A stretch of 24,799 nucleotides of DNA from Jaaginema sp046541115 (GCA_046541115.1 JBKHDX010000050.1:1-24799); one strand, 5' to 3'; positions 15,728 through 24,658 are shown, counted from the first letter of the stretch. Program-made: numbers and translations. Notes: a model not told the origin generated them from the sequence alone.

Positions 15728-15832
15728 TTAAAGAGAGGGAAGCAATTACCAATTACCAATTTGGAGAAGTGCAACCAACAACCAACGTTCCCCTAAAATA
15801 CTAATAACAAAGGACAAATGACCCATGACTAA
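15728..15832. other. Spacer with simple repeats
   Basis: It contains AATTACC twice (15744-15757) and AACCAAC repeats (about 15773-15785). No hairpin or gene is seen. Confidence 0.5.
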
Positions 15833-16468
15833 CTAACCAATCCGACAAAAATCAGACATATACTGCCAAACTTCCGGTAAAACGTCCGCTAACCCGTGGT
15901 CACTTGGCAAAGGGATCAATTTTACCCAATCCCGTCCACTGGCATAATGTTCGGATGCTTGAATCGGAATAACCCCATCTCCTTTTCCGTGTAAAATCAG
16001 CGTCGGCACAGGAGTTTTTAAGGAAGTGCTGTCATACTGTTGAGCGTCCAGAACAAACTGATAATGCAAAGGTAATAAGCGTTTCTCGCCGTAATGATAC
16101 ACGGACAAATAACCCGAAGTTTGCCATTGTTGCATTTGTACGTCGCCAATTTGAGGCAGCCAATGATTCAGAAAGTCAAAGGCAGGAGCAAGACAAACCA
16201 GTCGTTTCACTTGAGGCGATTCTTGCGCCAAATATACCGCCGTCAAGCCCCCTAAACTCGACCCAATGAGGGTTATAGGGGTATTATCATTAGGGAAGGC
16301 TTCCTGGGCTTGCTGGAGTTGGCGCGTAATGGTGAGATGAGAGAAGTCCCCTTGGTTGAGATCGAGAATGTGAAGGGGAATATTAAGTTCAGCAAAGCGA
16401 TCGCGAATATACTGAGCTTTTGTAGACTGGGGACTAGAGGCAAAGCCGTGTAAATAAAAATAGTGCAT
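15833..16468 (-). CDS. YqiA/YcfP-type alpha/beta hydrolase
   Basis: 211 aa, the size of the small YqiA-like esterases. It opens with YFYLHGFASSPQSTKA (oxyanion region), has the nucleophile elbow GSSLGG (Ser71), the acid in HGKGDGVIP (Asp164) and the catalytic histidine in PSDHGL (His191), so the Ser-Asp-His triad is complete. The substrate is unknown; YqiA hydrolyses short acyl esters. I chose ATG 16468 because family members start right before YFYLHGF; the frame stays open to 16555 but the extra 29 residues are unlike the family. No signal peptide. It is divergent from the adenylate cyclase gene with 214 bases between. Confidence 0.9.
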   Translation of the reverse strand: MHYFYLHGFASSPQSTKAQYIRDRFAELNIPLHILDLNQGDFSHLTITRQLQQAQEAFPNDNTPITLIGSSLGGLTAVYLAQESPQVKRLVCLAPAFDFLNHWLPQIGDVQMQQWQTSGYLSVYHYGEKRLLPLHYQFVLDAQQYDSTSLKTPVPTLILHGKGDGVIPIQASEHYASGRDWVKLIPLPSDHGLADVLPEVWQYMSDFCRIG

Positions 16469-16682
16469 TTTACTGTTAATATTTTTTAAATTATCACAAA
16501 AATTCCCCCTTTCTAGGGTAATTTTAGCCCCGCGATCGCTTTTGAGGCCCATCAAATGATTCGGAATCTGGGTTACGTCTAGCGAAGAAAGATGATAATT
16601 GATTAAACTCAGGGTGCGTTGAAGTTACAAAAAACTAGATTAAATTAACTGCATCCTAACGAACGATCGTGAGGCTTTTATA

Positions 16683-18092
16683 ATGGCAATCCATCGGCTT
16701 TTTACCTCGCTGCGCTGTTATCAAGCAAGGTTATCTCGTAAAATTGTTTTTTGGGTATTTCTCAGCATTATCGGCGTTGAAATTGCCATTTTTATTCCTT
16801 CTTATTGGCTAGAACAACAACGACAACTCGAAAAACTCGAAATTGACTCTCAAGCAGCAGTAAAAGCCATTATTGCCTTAACCCGCAGTCAAATGGAAGC
16901 CGATAATTTCAAAGAAACTGTAACTGTAATTACGGATAACTCTAGAGTCTTAACGGGAATTACCATTTACAATCTGCAAGGCCAACAAGTTTCCCAAACT
17001 GGAGAAGCATCCCCGCTTAGTTTTAACGATCTTAACGGACAATTTATGGTGCGCTTACGCAGTCGGGATGGTAATCGTTACGACGTGGCTTGGTCATCGG
17101 AATCTTTGGGCGTTCCCTATGTATTAATTAGTCGCCACGATGCCAGTACTGTCAAGCAAGAGTTACGCAACTTTATTTTCCGTATTACTGGCTTAGTCTT
17201 AATTATTTCTATCTTTGTAACTGCGGCAACTATGATAGTTTTAGGGATTATTGTAATCGACCCTATTTTACAAATTCGTAACGATTTATTCAAAGCCGGA
17301 GAAGCCCTCAGCCAAGATCGAACTGATGTTGTTTTTTATGCTCTTAGCAACAAGCGGAATGACGAACTCGGCCAAGTCATGCAAGCATTTTGTGATATGT
17401 TTGAGCGAGTTTCTCAAGAAATTGCTACGCGCAAACAAACGGAAAATAATCTCAGAAACGAAAAGAAAAAATCAGAAAAATTACTCCTTAATATTCTTCC
17501 GAAAACTATCGCAGACCGCCTCAAGGAAAAAGAAGGAACTATCGCTCAAGAATTTGCTGAAGTAACGATTTTATTTGCCGATATTGTCGGTTTTACTCAA
17601 CTTTCTTCGACAATTAAGCCTGAAAGTTTAGTTGAACTCCTTAATGATATTTTTTCCCGCTTTGATAGCTTAACTGAACGTTACGGGTTAGAAAAAATTA
17701 AGACTATTGGCGATAGTTATATGGTGGCTGGTGGATTGCCGATTTACTATCCGAATCATGCTGACGCGATCGCATCTATGGCCATTGATATGTTAGAAGA
17801 AATTAAAAAGTTTCAACAGCAATTTAACCTAGATACTAATATTCGCATTGGCATTAATACGGGGCCTGTTGTCGCAGGAGTTATTGGTAAGAAAAAGTTT
17901 ATTTATGACCTTTGGGGAGATGCAGTAAATACTGCTAGTCGCATGGAATCTCACGGTATACCCGGTTGTATTCAAGTCACAGAAAATACTTATAGAATCC
18001 TCAAAGAAACTTATATTTTTAAAGAACGAGGTTGCCTGACTATTAAAGGAAAAGGCATCATGCGGACATATTTATTAATTAAAAAGCGATAA
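16683..18092 (+). CDS. Membrane-bound class III adenylate cyclase
   Basis: 469 aa: first membrane helix (about 20-40), an extracytoplasmic sensor region (about 41-162), second helix (about 165-192), a HAMP-like linker (193-248), a charged coiled coil (250-285) and a class III cyclase domain (290-466). The metal-binding aspartates are Asp300 (FADIVGF) and Asp344 (IGDSYM). Lys340 (EKIKTIGD) and Asp409 (IYDLWGD) are the pair that selects ATP over GTP, and Arg420 (TASRM) the transition-state arginine, so it should make cAMP. All catalytic residues sit in one chain, so it works as a homodimer. GAGG (16671-16674) lies eight bases before the ATG. The ligand is unknown; no partner gene is in the operon. 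Confidence 0.92.
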   Translation: MAIHRLFTSLRCYQARLSRKIVFWVFLSIIGVEIAIFIPSYWLEQQRQLEKLEIDSQAAVKAIIALTRSQMEADNFKETVTVITDNSRVLTGITIYNLQGQQVSQTGEASPLSFNDLNGQFMVRLRSRDGNRYDVAWSSESLGVPYVLISRHDASTVKQELRNFIFRITGLVLIISIFVTAATMIVLGIIVIDPILQIRNDLFKAGEALSQDRTDVVFYALSNKRNDELGQVMQAFCDMFERVSQEIATRKQTENNLRNEKKKSEKLLLNILPKTIADRLKEKEGTIAQEFAEVTILFADIVGFTQLSSTIKPESLVELLNDIFSRFDSLTERYGLEKIKTIGDSYMVAGGLPIYYPNHADAIASMAIDMLEEIKKFQQQFNLDTNIRIGINTGPVVAGVIGKKKFIYDLWGDAVNTASRMESHGIPGCIQVTENTYRILKETYIFKERGCLTIKGKGIMRTYLLIKKR

Positions 18093-18106
18093 AATATAGA
18101 ACAAAA

Positions 18107-18131
18107 CCCCGGTTTTTTGAAAAACCAGGGG
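18107..18131. terminator. Bidirectional terminator between cyclase and SH3b genes
   Basis: CCCCGGTTTTT and AAAAACC-A-GGGG form a long stem with one bulged A. On the minus strand it is followed by TTTTG, so it suits the SH3b gene best, while also lying just after the cyclase stop. It belongs to the CCCCGG hairpin family of this window. Confidence 0.75.
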
Positions 18132-18150
18132 TTGCAAAAATCAATCTTAT

Positions 18151-18675
18151 TTACTGACCGCAGTAACTCAAATAACGAGCCGCTACAAAGCCATTTTCAG
18201 GGGCGTACATGGGAACCCAACCCTCATTTCCTAAAGTTTCGATGGCAATTTGGGTATTGTTTTCTAACGTATCTACAACTTCACTATTGCCTCTCGGTTG
18301 TCGGCGGACATTCAAGCCATCAGGCGCTGCCACTTCGCGACATTCATTATTCACGCCAATGGCAGGATTGTCCTGACAATAAGCTAAATAATTCGCAGAA
18401 ACGTAACCATTTTGAGGAGAGAATACTGGAACCCAACCATCTTCGCCTCGGTTATGAATTGCGACGCGATCGCCATTTTCCACTTGTTCAACTACCGGAC
18501 TATTCGTCGAGGGTTCTTCGCGAATATTTAAGCCGCCCCTAGCCCCGACAATGCGACGACAATCATTGCCATATCTCATCGGACGATTCATTTGAGCTTC
18601 TGCCGAAATAGTAGGAAGGGTTGCACCTAAAGCCGCGATCGCAGTTGCTGTAATCGTGGTTTTCCAAAAATTCAT
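18151..18675 (-). CDS. Secreted protein with two SH3b domains
   Basis: 174 aa. A signal peptide (MNFWKTTITA, hydrophobic core, cleavage likely after AEA near residue 27) sends it across the inner membrane. Two bacterial SH3 repeats follow (about 39-100 and 112-172), each with GLN[IV]R near the start, GWVP in the middle and a YL-x-YC end. Each repeat is bracketed by cysteines (Cys39/Cys100 and Cys112/Cys172), so one disulfide per domain is likely in the periplasm. Such domains usually bind peptidoglycan or peptides; there is no attached catalytic domain, so an adaptor or envelope-sensing role is possible. It is convergent with the cyclase gene. Confidence 0.9.
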   Translation of the reverse strand: MNFWKTTITATAIAALGATLPTISAEAQMNRPMRYGNDCRRIVGARGGLNIREEPSTNSPVVEQVENGDRVAIHNRGEDGWVPVFSPQNGYVSANYLAYCQDNPAIGVNNECREVAAPDGLNVRRQPRGNSEVVDTLENNTQIAIETLGNEGWVPMYAPENGFVAARYLSYCGQ

Positions 18676-18782
18676 AAACTTAAAACTTATTACATCAAAA
18701 AAGATTCAATTATTTACAGTATAAGAACATCTGAACTATATTAATTCCCTCAAACGAGAGATTTTCTAATTTGATGCCCACA

Positions 18783-18813
18783 AAATAAAATCCCCCCAAG
18801 TTGAATGGGGGGA
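18783..18813 (-). terminator. Terminator of the antiporter gene
   Basis: TCCCCCCA (18791-18798) and TGGGGGGA (18806-18813) form a perfect 8-bp stem. On the minus strand the hairpin is followed by a T-rich run (ATTTTATTTT). It lies about 37 bases beyond the antiporter stop. Confidence 0.8.
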
Positions 18814-18849
18814 AAGAGGAGCAATCGTTAATTAAGAAAAAATCAACTT

Positions 18850-20295
18850 TTAAGACTTCGCCTGAGTTACAGTATTGGAAGTATTGGCAGGTAAATCTTC
18901 CATAATTTCAGAAGAATCCAAACTTTCTTCAGGACTGCCTTTAAACGCCACTCGCAGGAAAGGCGGTGCTAAGAAAGTGGTGAGAATGACCATGATAATA
19001 ATCGCCGCTTCTAAAGGCTTAGAAAGTACGCCACTGGCGGCTCCAATTCCGGCAAACACCAAACCAACTTCACCGCGAGGAATCATCCCCACACCAATGG
19101 CAAAACGATTCACAGGTTTCTTATCAAACACCATCCAACCTGTGACCAATTTGCCCGCGATCGCCACCACCAGCAAGAAGACCGAAATCACCAAACCGGC
19201 GCGATTCTCAGCCACAAAAGGATTCAACACCCGTAAATCCGCTTGGGCCCCCACCGACACAAAGAAAATCGGTACTAAGATATCCGCAATCGGCATCACC
19301 TGTTTATCCAACTCCTTGCGCTTGTCGGTTTCATCTAACACCAAACCTGCCGCAAAAGCCCCTAAAATCGCTTCGAGTTGAATAATATTGGCCAAAAACG
19401 CCATGAAAAAGGCAAAGGTAAACGCCGGAATCACCAAATTACCGCGAGTTTGCAACTTATCCGCGATCGCCACAAACGACTTATTAAAGAATTTACCCAA
19501 CAACACCGAACCGAGCAAAAACGTAGTGGCACTAATAATCAAATACACCACATTGAGGATATCCACTTCCCCGGTTTTCGCCAAACTGGCCACCACCGCC
19601 AAAACAATAATCCCCAACACATCGTCAATCACCGCCGCACCGACAATCATCTGACCCTCGCGGGTTTTGAGACGGCCCAACTCGGCCAACACCTTCGAGG
19701 TAATACCAATACTGGTCGCCGTCAACGCCGCCCCCGCAAAAATCGCCGGAATCGCCGGAGTGCCAAAGAAATACATCAAACCCAGGGTTCCCGCCGCGAA
19801 AGGAGCCGCAACCCCCACCACAGCTACAACTGCTGCTTGATAACCCACTTTCTGCAACTCTCTAAGGTCGGACTCCAAGCCGATTTCAAACAACAGAATA
19901 ATCACGCCGAGTTCTGCCAACACTGACAGCACTTCCCCTTGGGTCGCGTACACCGACTCTAATGCCTGGGGACTCAACTGACCCAACTGTTGCAAAACCG
20001 ACATAATCAGCGAGTCGCTAGCCGTTGCCCCCCCTTCTGGGAACACCAGCAAATGCAACACCGAAACCCCAACAACTACGCCGCCGACTAATTCTCCTAA
20101 AACCGGGGGTAAATCCACCTTTCTCGATATTTCGCCGCCGAGTTTACTGGCTAAATAAATCACCACCAAACTCAGCAAAACGCCAGCGAGTACCATCGGT
20201 CCGGTATCGATTTCAACATTGACTTCTGAGGCAGTTGCCAAGACGGGAAAAACCCCACTCCAAAGCATTTCGTACATCATTGTTTCCAATCCCAT
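18850..20295 (-). CDS. CPA2-type Na+/H+ antiporter (NapA/NhaS3-like)
   Basis: 481 aa from the chosen start, with about 12-13 membrane helices. The double aspartate of the NapA/NhaA ion site is present in VGAAVIDDVLGI (Asp224-Asp225), and the N-terminal VDLPPVLGELVGG and GMIPRGEVGLVFAG match CPA2 exchangers. It should exchange cytoplasmic Na+ for H+. It lies downstream of bicA on the same strand, 148 bases away; pairing of a CPA2 antiporter with bicA is known in some cyanobacteria (as I recall) and fits removal of Na+ brought in with bicarbonate. The frame extends to a TTG at 20427, but that part is not membrane-transporter-like; I chose ATG 20295, with ATG 20280 or 20277 as alternatives. The C-terminal tail is acidic and likely cytoplasmic. 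Confidence 0.87.
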   Translation of the reverse strand: MGLETMMYEMLWSGVFPVLATASEVNVEIDTGPMVLAGVLLSLVVIYLASKLGGEISRKVDLPPVLGELVGGVVVGVSVLHLLVFPEGGATASDSLIMSVLQQLGQLSPQALESVYATQGEVLSVLAELGVIILLFEIGLESDLRELQKVGYQAAVVAVVGVAAPFAAGTLGLMYFFGTPAIPAIFAGAALTATSIGITSKVLAELGRLKTREGQMIVGAAVIDDVLGIIVLAVVASLAKTGEVDILNVVYLIISATTFLLGSVLLGKFFNKSFVAIADKLQTRGNLVIPAFTFAFFMAFLANIIQLEAILGAFAAGLVLDETDKRKELDKQVMPIADILVPIFFVSVGAQADLRVLNPFVAENRAGLVISVFLLVVAIAGKLVTGWMVFDKKPVNRFAIGVGMIPRGEVGLVFAGIGAASGVLSKPLEAAIIIMVILTTFLAPPFLRVAFKGSPEESLDSSEIMEDLPANTSNTVTQAKS

Positions 20296-20443
20296 AAATT
20301 CGCTAATTTGAATAATTTTCTCGAAAAATTGCCACAAAAAAATAGAGAGGATTTCTCTAAAGTGGTTTGTTAGATCGGCAAGAAGGGAGAGAACAGAGGC
20401 AAGAAAACCCCACCTAATCCTGCTCAACGCACTATCTTTTCCT

Positions 20444-22195
20444 TTAGTTCCCTGTTCCTTCTAACGCCGGATCGTAGCTAGAGCTAGACGTTTGGGTATG
20501 GTTATTGAGTCGTAAAGACTCATCACTCAAAGCAACAACTTCTAAGGCTTGACGCAACGCATCGGTGCGGTCCATCATCAAGCGATTCGGCGGTAACAAG
20601 TCCAGAACCCCAAACTTCTGTAAGCGGCGCTTAATCGGCCCGGTTGTACCCACAATGAACACTTGACGACCTTTTTCCACTGCTTCTTTAATGGCATTTT
20701 CTAACGCTAGAGAAGAAGTAACACCGAGTAAAGGTACATCGCTCAAGTCGAAAATCAACGCATCGCACTCTTGGAGGGCTTCGTTTTCGCGAGAAATTGC
20801 TTTAGCAACCCCGAAAATCATCGGGCCGCTGAGGTGGAACAGAATCATGCGGCCATTGGCCCGGTCGAGGAGTTGTTTTTCTTCTTCTGTCAGTTGAATC
20901 TCGTCGTCTGCGTCACTAATGGCTTTGACTTCTTTAGATTGCAACTTGCTCATGCGTTCGATGGTGAGAATATTGGCAACAAAGACCCCAACGCCAACAG
21001 CAACCACCAAGTCAACAAAGACGGTCAAAGCAATCACGCCATACATAATCAAGGCGGCTTTGATTGAAACTTTGTGGGCCCGTTTTAAGAAATCCCAATC
21101 AATAATGTTGACTCCAACAATCAGAGCAATCCCGGCGAGTACTGCCATGGGAATGGTTGCGGTTAAACTACCTGCTCCTAAAACCACGACTAACAAAACA
21201 CCGGCACGAGTTAAACCCGATAAAGCGGTTCGAGCGCCAGTTTGGATATTGACGACAGTCCCCATGGTGGCACCCGCACCGGCGATACCGCCGAATAAAC
21301 CGGACGCTAAGTTCCCCAAACCTTGACCAATTAATTCTTTGTTGGAGTCGTGTTGGGTGCGAGTTAAACTATCGGCAACCACAGAGGTTAACAAAGCATC
21401 AATACAACCCAACATGGCTAACATTACTGCGTCAAAAGCCATGAGGCGGAATTGTTCGGTACTAAAGGTGGGAACTTGCAGTTGCGGTAAGCCGGTGGGG
21501 ATTTCGCCAATGCGACGAATGTCCACATCACCGAAGAAAATCAGAGAAACCACTGTACCAATGATTAAAGCAGCGAGTTGCGGGGGAATAAAACGCTTGA
21601 AGGTGCGGGGATACAATACCAAAATCGCCACGGTAATGACGGCTAGGATGGTTTCGATGGGATTGATGTTGGCCAATAAATCCGGCAAATTGGTAACTGT
21701 CCCCATAACGCCGCCTTTCGGGGAAGATTGACCGAGGAAAGGCGCAATCTGGAGAATCACTAAAATAATCCCAATTCCGGACATGAAACCCGAAATCACC
21801 GTGTAGGGCATCAGAGTGATGTATTTACCGAGGCGCAACACTCCAAACAGGATTTGTAATACCCCTGCCATCATCACCACGGTAAAGGCCATAGCCATCC
21901 CGTTTTCAGGATTTGCGGCGACGAGGTTGGCAATTACGGCGGTCATGACTACTGTCATGGGCCCGGTGGGTTCGGAAATTAAGGTCGGAGTACCGCCGAA
22001 TAAGGCGGCGAATAAACCGACCAGGACTGCGCCGTATAGTCCGGCAGCAGCACCGCCTTCTGCATATTCCCCGAAGGCGAGAGTTCCGAAGGCCAGGGCC
22101 ATGGGGAGAGCGATAATGGCAGCCGTCAAACCGCCGAATAAGTCACCCTTGAGATTGCGAAAATGTATCTGATTAAAGACTTGTGTGGCTTGCAT
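20444..22195 (-). CDS. bicA: Na+-dependent bicarbonate transporter BicA (SulP family)
   Basis: 583 aa. A 14-helix SulP transport domain (about 1-415) is followed by a cytoplasmic STAS domain (about 450-560, with LIFDLSDVPLLGVTSS). The start HFRNLKGDLFGGLTAAIIALPMALAFG and the motif EPTGPMTVVMTAV are typical of BicA. Residues aligning with the Na+/HCO3- site of the Synechocystis protein are present: Thr69, Asp266 and Thr270 (MLGCIDALLTSVVADS). It brings bicarbonate into the cell for the carbon-concentrating mechanism. There is no Shine-Dalgarno, and the ATG at 22195 fits the family N-terminus. It is divergent from the LysR gene, with an inverted repeat between them. Another SulP anion specificity is unlikely given the near-complete match to the BicA pattern. 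Confidence 0.93.
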   Translation of the reverse strand: MQATQVFNQIHFRNLKGDLFGGLTAAIIALPMALAFGTLAFGEYAEGGAAAGLYGAVLVGLFAALFGGTPTLISEPTGPMTVVMTAVIANLVAANPENGMAMAFTVVMMAGVLQILFGVLRLGKYITLMPYTVISGFMSGIGIILVILQIAPFLGQSSPKGGVMGTVTNLPDLLANINPIETILAVITVAILVLYPRTFKRFIPPQLAALIIGTVVSLIFFGDVDIRRIGEIPTGLPQLQVPTFSTEQFRLMAFDAVMLAMLGCIDALLTSVVADSLTRTQHDSNKELIGQGLGNLASGLFGGIAGAGATMGTVVNIQTGARTALSGLTRAGVLLVVVLGAGSLTATIPMAVLAGIALIVGVNIIDWDFLKRAHKVSIKAALIMYGVIALTVFVDLVVAVGVGVFVANILTIERMSKLQSKEVKAISDADDEIQLTEEEKQLLDRANGRMILFHLSGPMIFGVAKAISRENEALQECDALIFDLSDVPLLGVTSSLALENAIKEAVEKGRQVFIVGTTGPIKRRLQKFGVLDLLPPNRLMMDRTDALRQALEVVALSDESLRLNNHTQTSSSSYDPALEGTGN

Positions 22196-22258
22196 GAATA
22201 AATGTGGACATTCGTTATCGCTTGTTCTTATTGAGTAAAACCAATGTTAATCGTAAGG

Positions 22259-22280
22259 ACTATTGATTTCGGTCAATAGT
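22259..22280. promoter_or_regulatory. Candidate LysR operator between bicA and the regulator
   Basis: ACTATTGA (22259-22266) and TCAATAGT (22273-22280) are perfect 8-bp inverted arms around TTTCGG. The site is 63 bases from the bicA ATG and 75 bases from the LysR ATG. LysR proteins usually bind such interrupted dyads in shared divergent promoters. TTATTGAGTAA at about 22229 is a second, shorter symmetrical sequence. Confidence 0.6.
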
Positions 22281-22355
22281 AGATTACCATGACAATGGGT
22301 AAGGCGATCGCGTCTACCGTCATTAAATTTCCTTATCAGAGGCATAACACCCGCT

Positions 22356-23294
22356 ATGCAGGTAACGTTACATCAACTTAAAGTCTTTAAGACTGTCGCT
22401 CAACATGGTAGCTTTACTCGGGCGGCAGAAGAATTAGAAATTACTCAGCCTACAGTTTCGAGCCAAATTAAGCAACTCGCCAAGGCTGTTGGTATGCCTT
22501 TGTTTGAGCAAATTAGCAAACAACTGTATCTCACGGATGCGGGGCAAGAACTCCTCAATACTTGTAAAGACATTTTTGAACGACTCGATCGCTTCGAGAT
22601 GAAGATTGCTGATTTCAAAGGCACAAAACAAGGCAATCTGCGTTTGTGTGTGGTGACTACGGCGAAATACTTTATCCCGAAGCTCCTCGGCAAGTTTTGT
22701 CAGAAATATCCCGGTATTGATATTTCCCTGACGGTGACTAATCACCACAAACTCAACCACCGAATGCACAATAATCAAGATGACTTATATATATTGAGTC
22801 AACCCCCTGCCGATCTCGATCTACAAGCTCAAAGTTTTCTCGAAAATCCTCTTGTCCTTCTCGCTCCCACCGATCACCCGTTAGCTCAACAGAAAAATAT
22901 TTCGATTCAAGCCCTAGACGGCGAAACTTTTATTATGCGCGAGCCGGGGTCTGGGACTCGTCAAGCGGTGGAGATGTTATTCGACCAACACAAAATCGCG
23001 GTACGGGTGCGTTTGGAGTTGGGTAGTAATGAAGCGATTAAGCAAGCGATCGCGGGGGGGTTGGGCTTATCCGTCCTTTCTACTCACGCCCTTACCGGAG
23101 AAGTCAGCAATGGCGAGTTGACGATTCTCGATGTCCAGGGCTTCCCCATCCGCCGACGCTGGTATGCTACCTATCTTAATGGCAAACAGTTGTCGGTGGT
23201 AGCCCAGGCGTTTTTCGATTATCTTTTGGTCGAGAGTCAAAAAATCCCCGTGGCCAAAAAAGCTTCGGATTATCCAATGGCAATTAGTGCTTAA
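22356..23294 (+). CDS. cmpR: LysR-type regulator of the CmpR/NdhR (CcmR) group
   Basis: 312 aa: an N-terminal winged helix (about 4-63, LHQLKVFKTVAQHGSFTRAA, then ITQPTVSSQIKQL), a linker helix (64-90) and a substrate-binding-like effector domain (about 92-300, with ITTAKYF-like VTTAKYFIPKLLG, REPGSGTRQAVE and LELGSNEAIKQAIAGGLGLSVLS). These stretches match the group of cyanobacterial carbon regulators CmpR and NdhR/CcmR, which sense metabolites such as 2-phosphoglycolate or 2-oxoglutarate and control bicarbonate uptake genes. Its divergent position next to bicA supports that job here. CmpR versus CcmR cannot be decided from sequence alone, so the symbol is tentative. No other gene appears to share its transcript except possibly dapL, 60 bases downstream. 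Confidence 0.85.
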   Translation: MQVTLHQLKVFKTVAQHGSFTRAAEELEITQPTVSSQIKQLAKAVGMPLFEQISKQLYLTDAGQELLNTCKDIFERLDRFEMKIADFKGTKQGNLRLCVVTTAKYFIPKLLGKFCQKYPGIDISLTVTNHHKLNHRMHNNQDDLYILSQPPADLDLQAQSFLENPLVLLAPTDHPLAQQKNISIQALDGETFIMREPGSGTRQAVEMLFDQHKIAVRVRLELGSNEAIKQAIAGGLGLSVLSTHALTGEVSNGELTILDVQGFPIRRRWYATYLNGKQLSVVAQAFFDYLLVESQKIPVAKKASDYPMAISA

Positions 23295-23354
23295 GTAGGG
23301 TCATGGGTCAATTGGCCGTAAGCTAGTTTATGGCGTTGTAACTCAAAACAAATC

Positions 23355-24590
23355 ATGGCAACGATTAACGATAACTACTTGAAACTGAAAGCAGGGTATC
23401 TATTCCCTGAAATTGCCCGTCGCGTCAACGCTTTTGTAGAAGCCAATCCCGACGCACCCATTATTAAACTTGGGATTGGGGATGTCACAGAACCTTTACC
23501 GGAAGCTTGTCGTCAGGCGATGATTGACGCAGTAGAAGATATGGGCAACCGGGAAACTTTTAAAGGGTATGGCCCCGAACAGGGTTATCTGTGGTTGCGC
23601 GAAAAAATTGCTCAACAGGATTTTCAAGCTAGAGGTTGCGATATCGATGCCTCGGAAATCTTCATCTCCGATGGTTCTAAGTGCGATACGGGCAACATTC
23701 TGGACATTTTTGGCAAAAATAACAAAATTGCGGTTACAGACCCTGTATATCCCGTTTATGTGGATACGAATGTGATGGCGGGTCACACGGGAGAAGCGAA
23801 TGAAAAGGGCGAATATGAGGGGTTGGTTTATCTCCCCATTTCAGCAGAAAATGATTTTTCGGCGCAACTTCCTAGCGAAAAAGTTGATTTGATTTATCTG
23901 TGTTTCCCGAATAATCCCACCGGGGCAACGGCGACAAAAGAAGAGTTACAAAAGTGGGTGAATTACGCCAAAGAAAATAACGCGATTATTCTCTTTGATG
24001 CGGCGTATGAAGCCTTTATTACGGATGAGAGTTTACCCCATTCTATTTATGAAATTGAAGGGGCAAAAGATTGTGCCATTGAGTTTCGTTCTTTCTCGAA
24101 AAATGCAGGCTTTACCGGGACTCGTTGCGCGTTGACGGTGGTTCCCAAAACCTTGACCGCTAAGGCTGCGGATGGTTCAGATGTGCAATTATGGAAACTC
24201 TGGAATCGCCGCCAATCGACGAAGTTTAATGGTGTTTCTTATGTTATTCAACGGGGGGCAGAAGCAGTTTATTCTGAAGCTGGACAAGCCCAAGTGAAGG
24301 AATTGGTCAGCTTTTATTTAGAAAATGCCAAGATTATTCGCGAACAGTTAACGGCGGCTGGTTTTACGGTTTACGGCGGCAAAAATGCTCCTTATATTTG
24401 GCTGCAAACTCCCCATAATTTATCGAGTTGGGACTTTTTTGATAAGTTGTTACACACTTGTCATGTTGTCGGCACTCCTGGGTCTGGTTTTGGGGCTGCG
24501 GGAGAGGGTTATTTCCGCATTTCAGCGTTTAATAGTCGTGCCAATGTGGAAGAAGCCATGAAGCGTATTACGGCTAAGTTTCAGGTGTAA
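23355..24590 (+). CDS. dapL: LL-diaminopimelate aminotransferase
   Basis: 411 aa, the usual DapL length. A class I/II PLP aminotransferase that converts tetrahydrodipicolinate to LL-diaminopimelate in one step for lysine and peptidoglycan synthesis; this route is used by cyanobacteria, plants and chlamydiae. Visible are the N-terminal LKAGYLFPEIARRV, KLGIGDVTEPLP, FKGYGPEQGYLWLRE, SDGSKCDTGN, the cofactor-binding FPNNPTG, the PLP lysine Lys249 in RSFSKNAGFTGTRC, and FRISAFNSR near the end with the carboxylate-binding arginine. It lies 60 bases after the LysR gene on the same strand and ends with a very strong terminator, so it may be read alone or with the regulator. Confidence 0.96.
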   Translation: MATINDNYLKLKAGYLFPEIARRVNAFVEANPDAPIIKLGIGDVTEPLPEACRQAMIDAVEDMGNRETFKGYGPEQGYLWLREKIAQQDFQARGCDIDASEIFISDGSKCDTGNILDIFGKNNKIAVTDPVYPVYVDTNVMAGHTGEANEKGEYEGLVYLPISAENDFSAQLPSEKVDLIYLCFPNNPTGATATKEELQKWVNYAKENNAIILFDAAYEAFITDESLPHSIYEIEGAKDCAIEFRSFSKNAGFTGTRCALTVVPKTLTAKAADGSDVQLWKLWNRRQSTKFNGVSYVIQRGAEAVYSEAGQAQVKELVSFYLENAKIIREQLTAAGFTVYGGKNAPYIWLQTPHNLSSWDFFDKLLHTCHVVGTPGSGFGAAGEGYFRISAFNSRANVEEAMKRITAKFQV

Positions 24591-24625
24591 TTGAATTAGA
24601 AAGAACACTTTATCGCTTAAGCGTT

Positions 24626-24658
24626 AAAACCCCGGTTTTCTGAGAAAACCGGGGTTTT
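24626..24658. terminator. Strong palindromic terminator after dapL
   Basis: AAAACCCCGGTTTTCT (24626-24641) and its exact reverse complement (24643-24658) are separated by one base, giving a near-complete palindrome with T runs on both strands. It is the third location of the CCCCGG hairpin family. Confidence 0.85.

Noticed and set aside
19378..19926. 182-codon plus-strand frame inside the antiporter gene
   Set aside because: It is antisense to a clear membrane transporter and is rich in His, Arg, Asn and Gln, the expected complement of hydrophobic codons.
20296..20427. N-terminal extension of the antiporter from a TTG codon
   Set aside because: It has no Shine-Dalgarno, starts with a rare codon and is unlike the family; ATG 20295 or 20280 is more likely.
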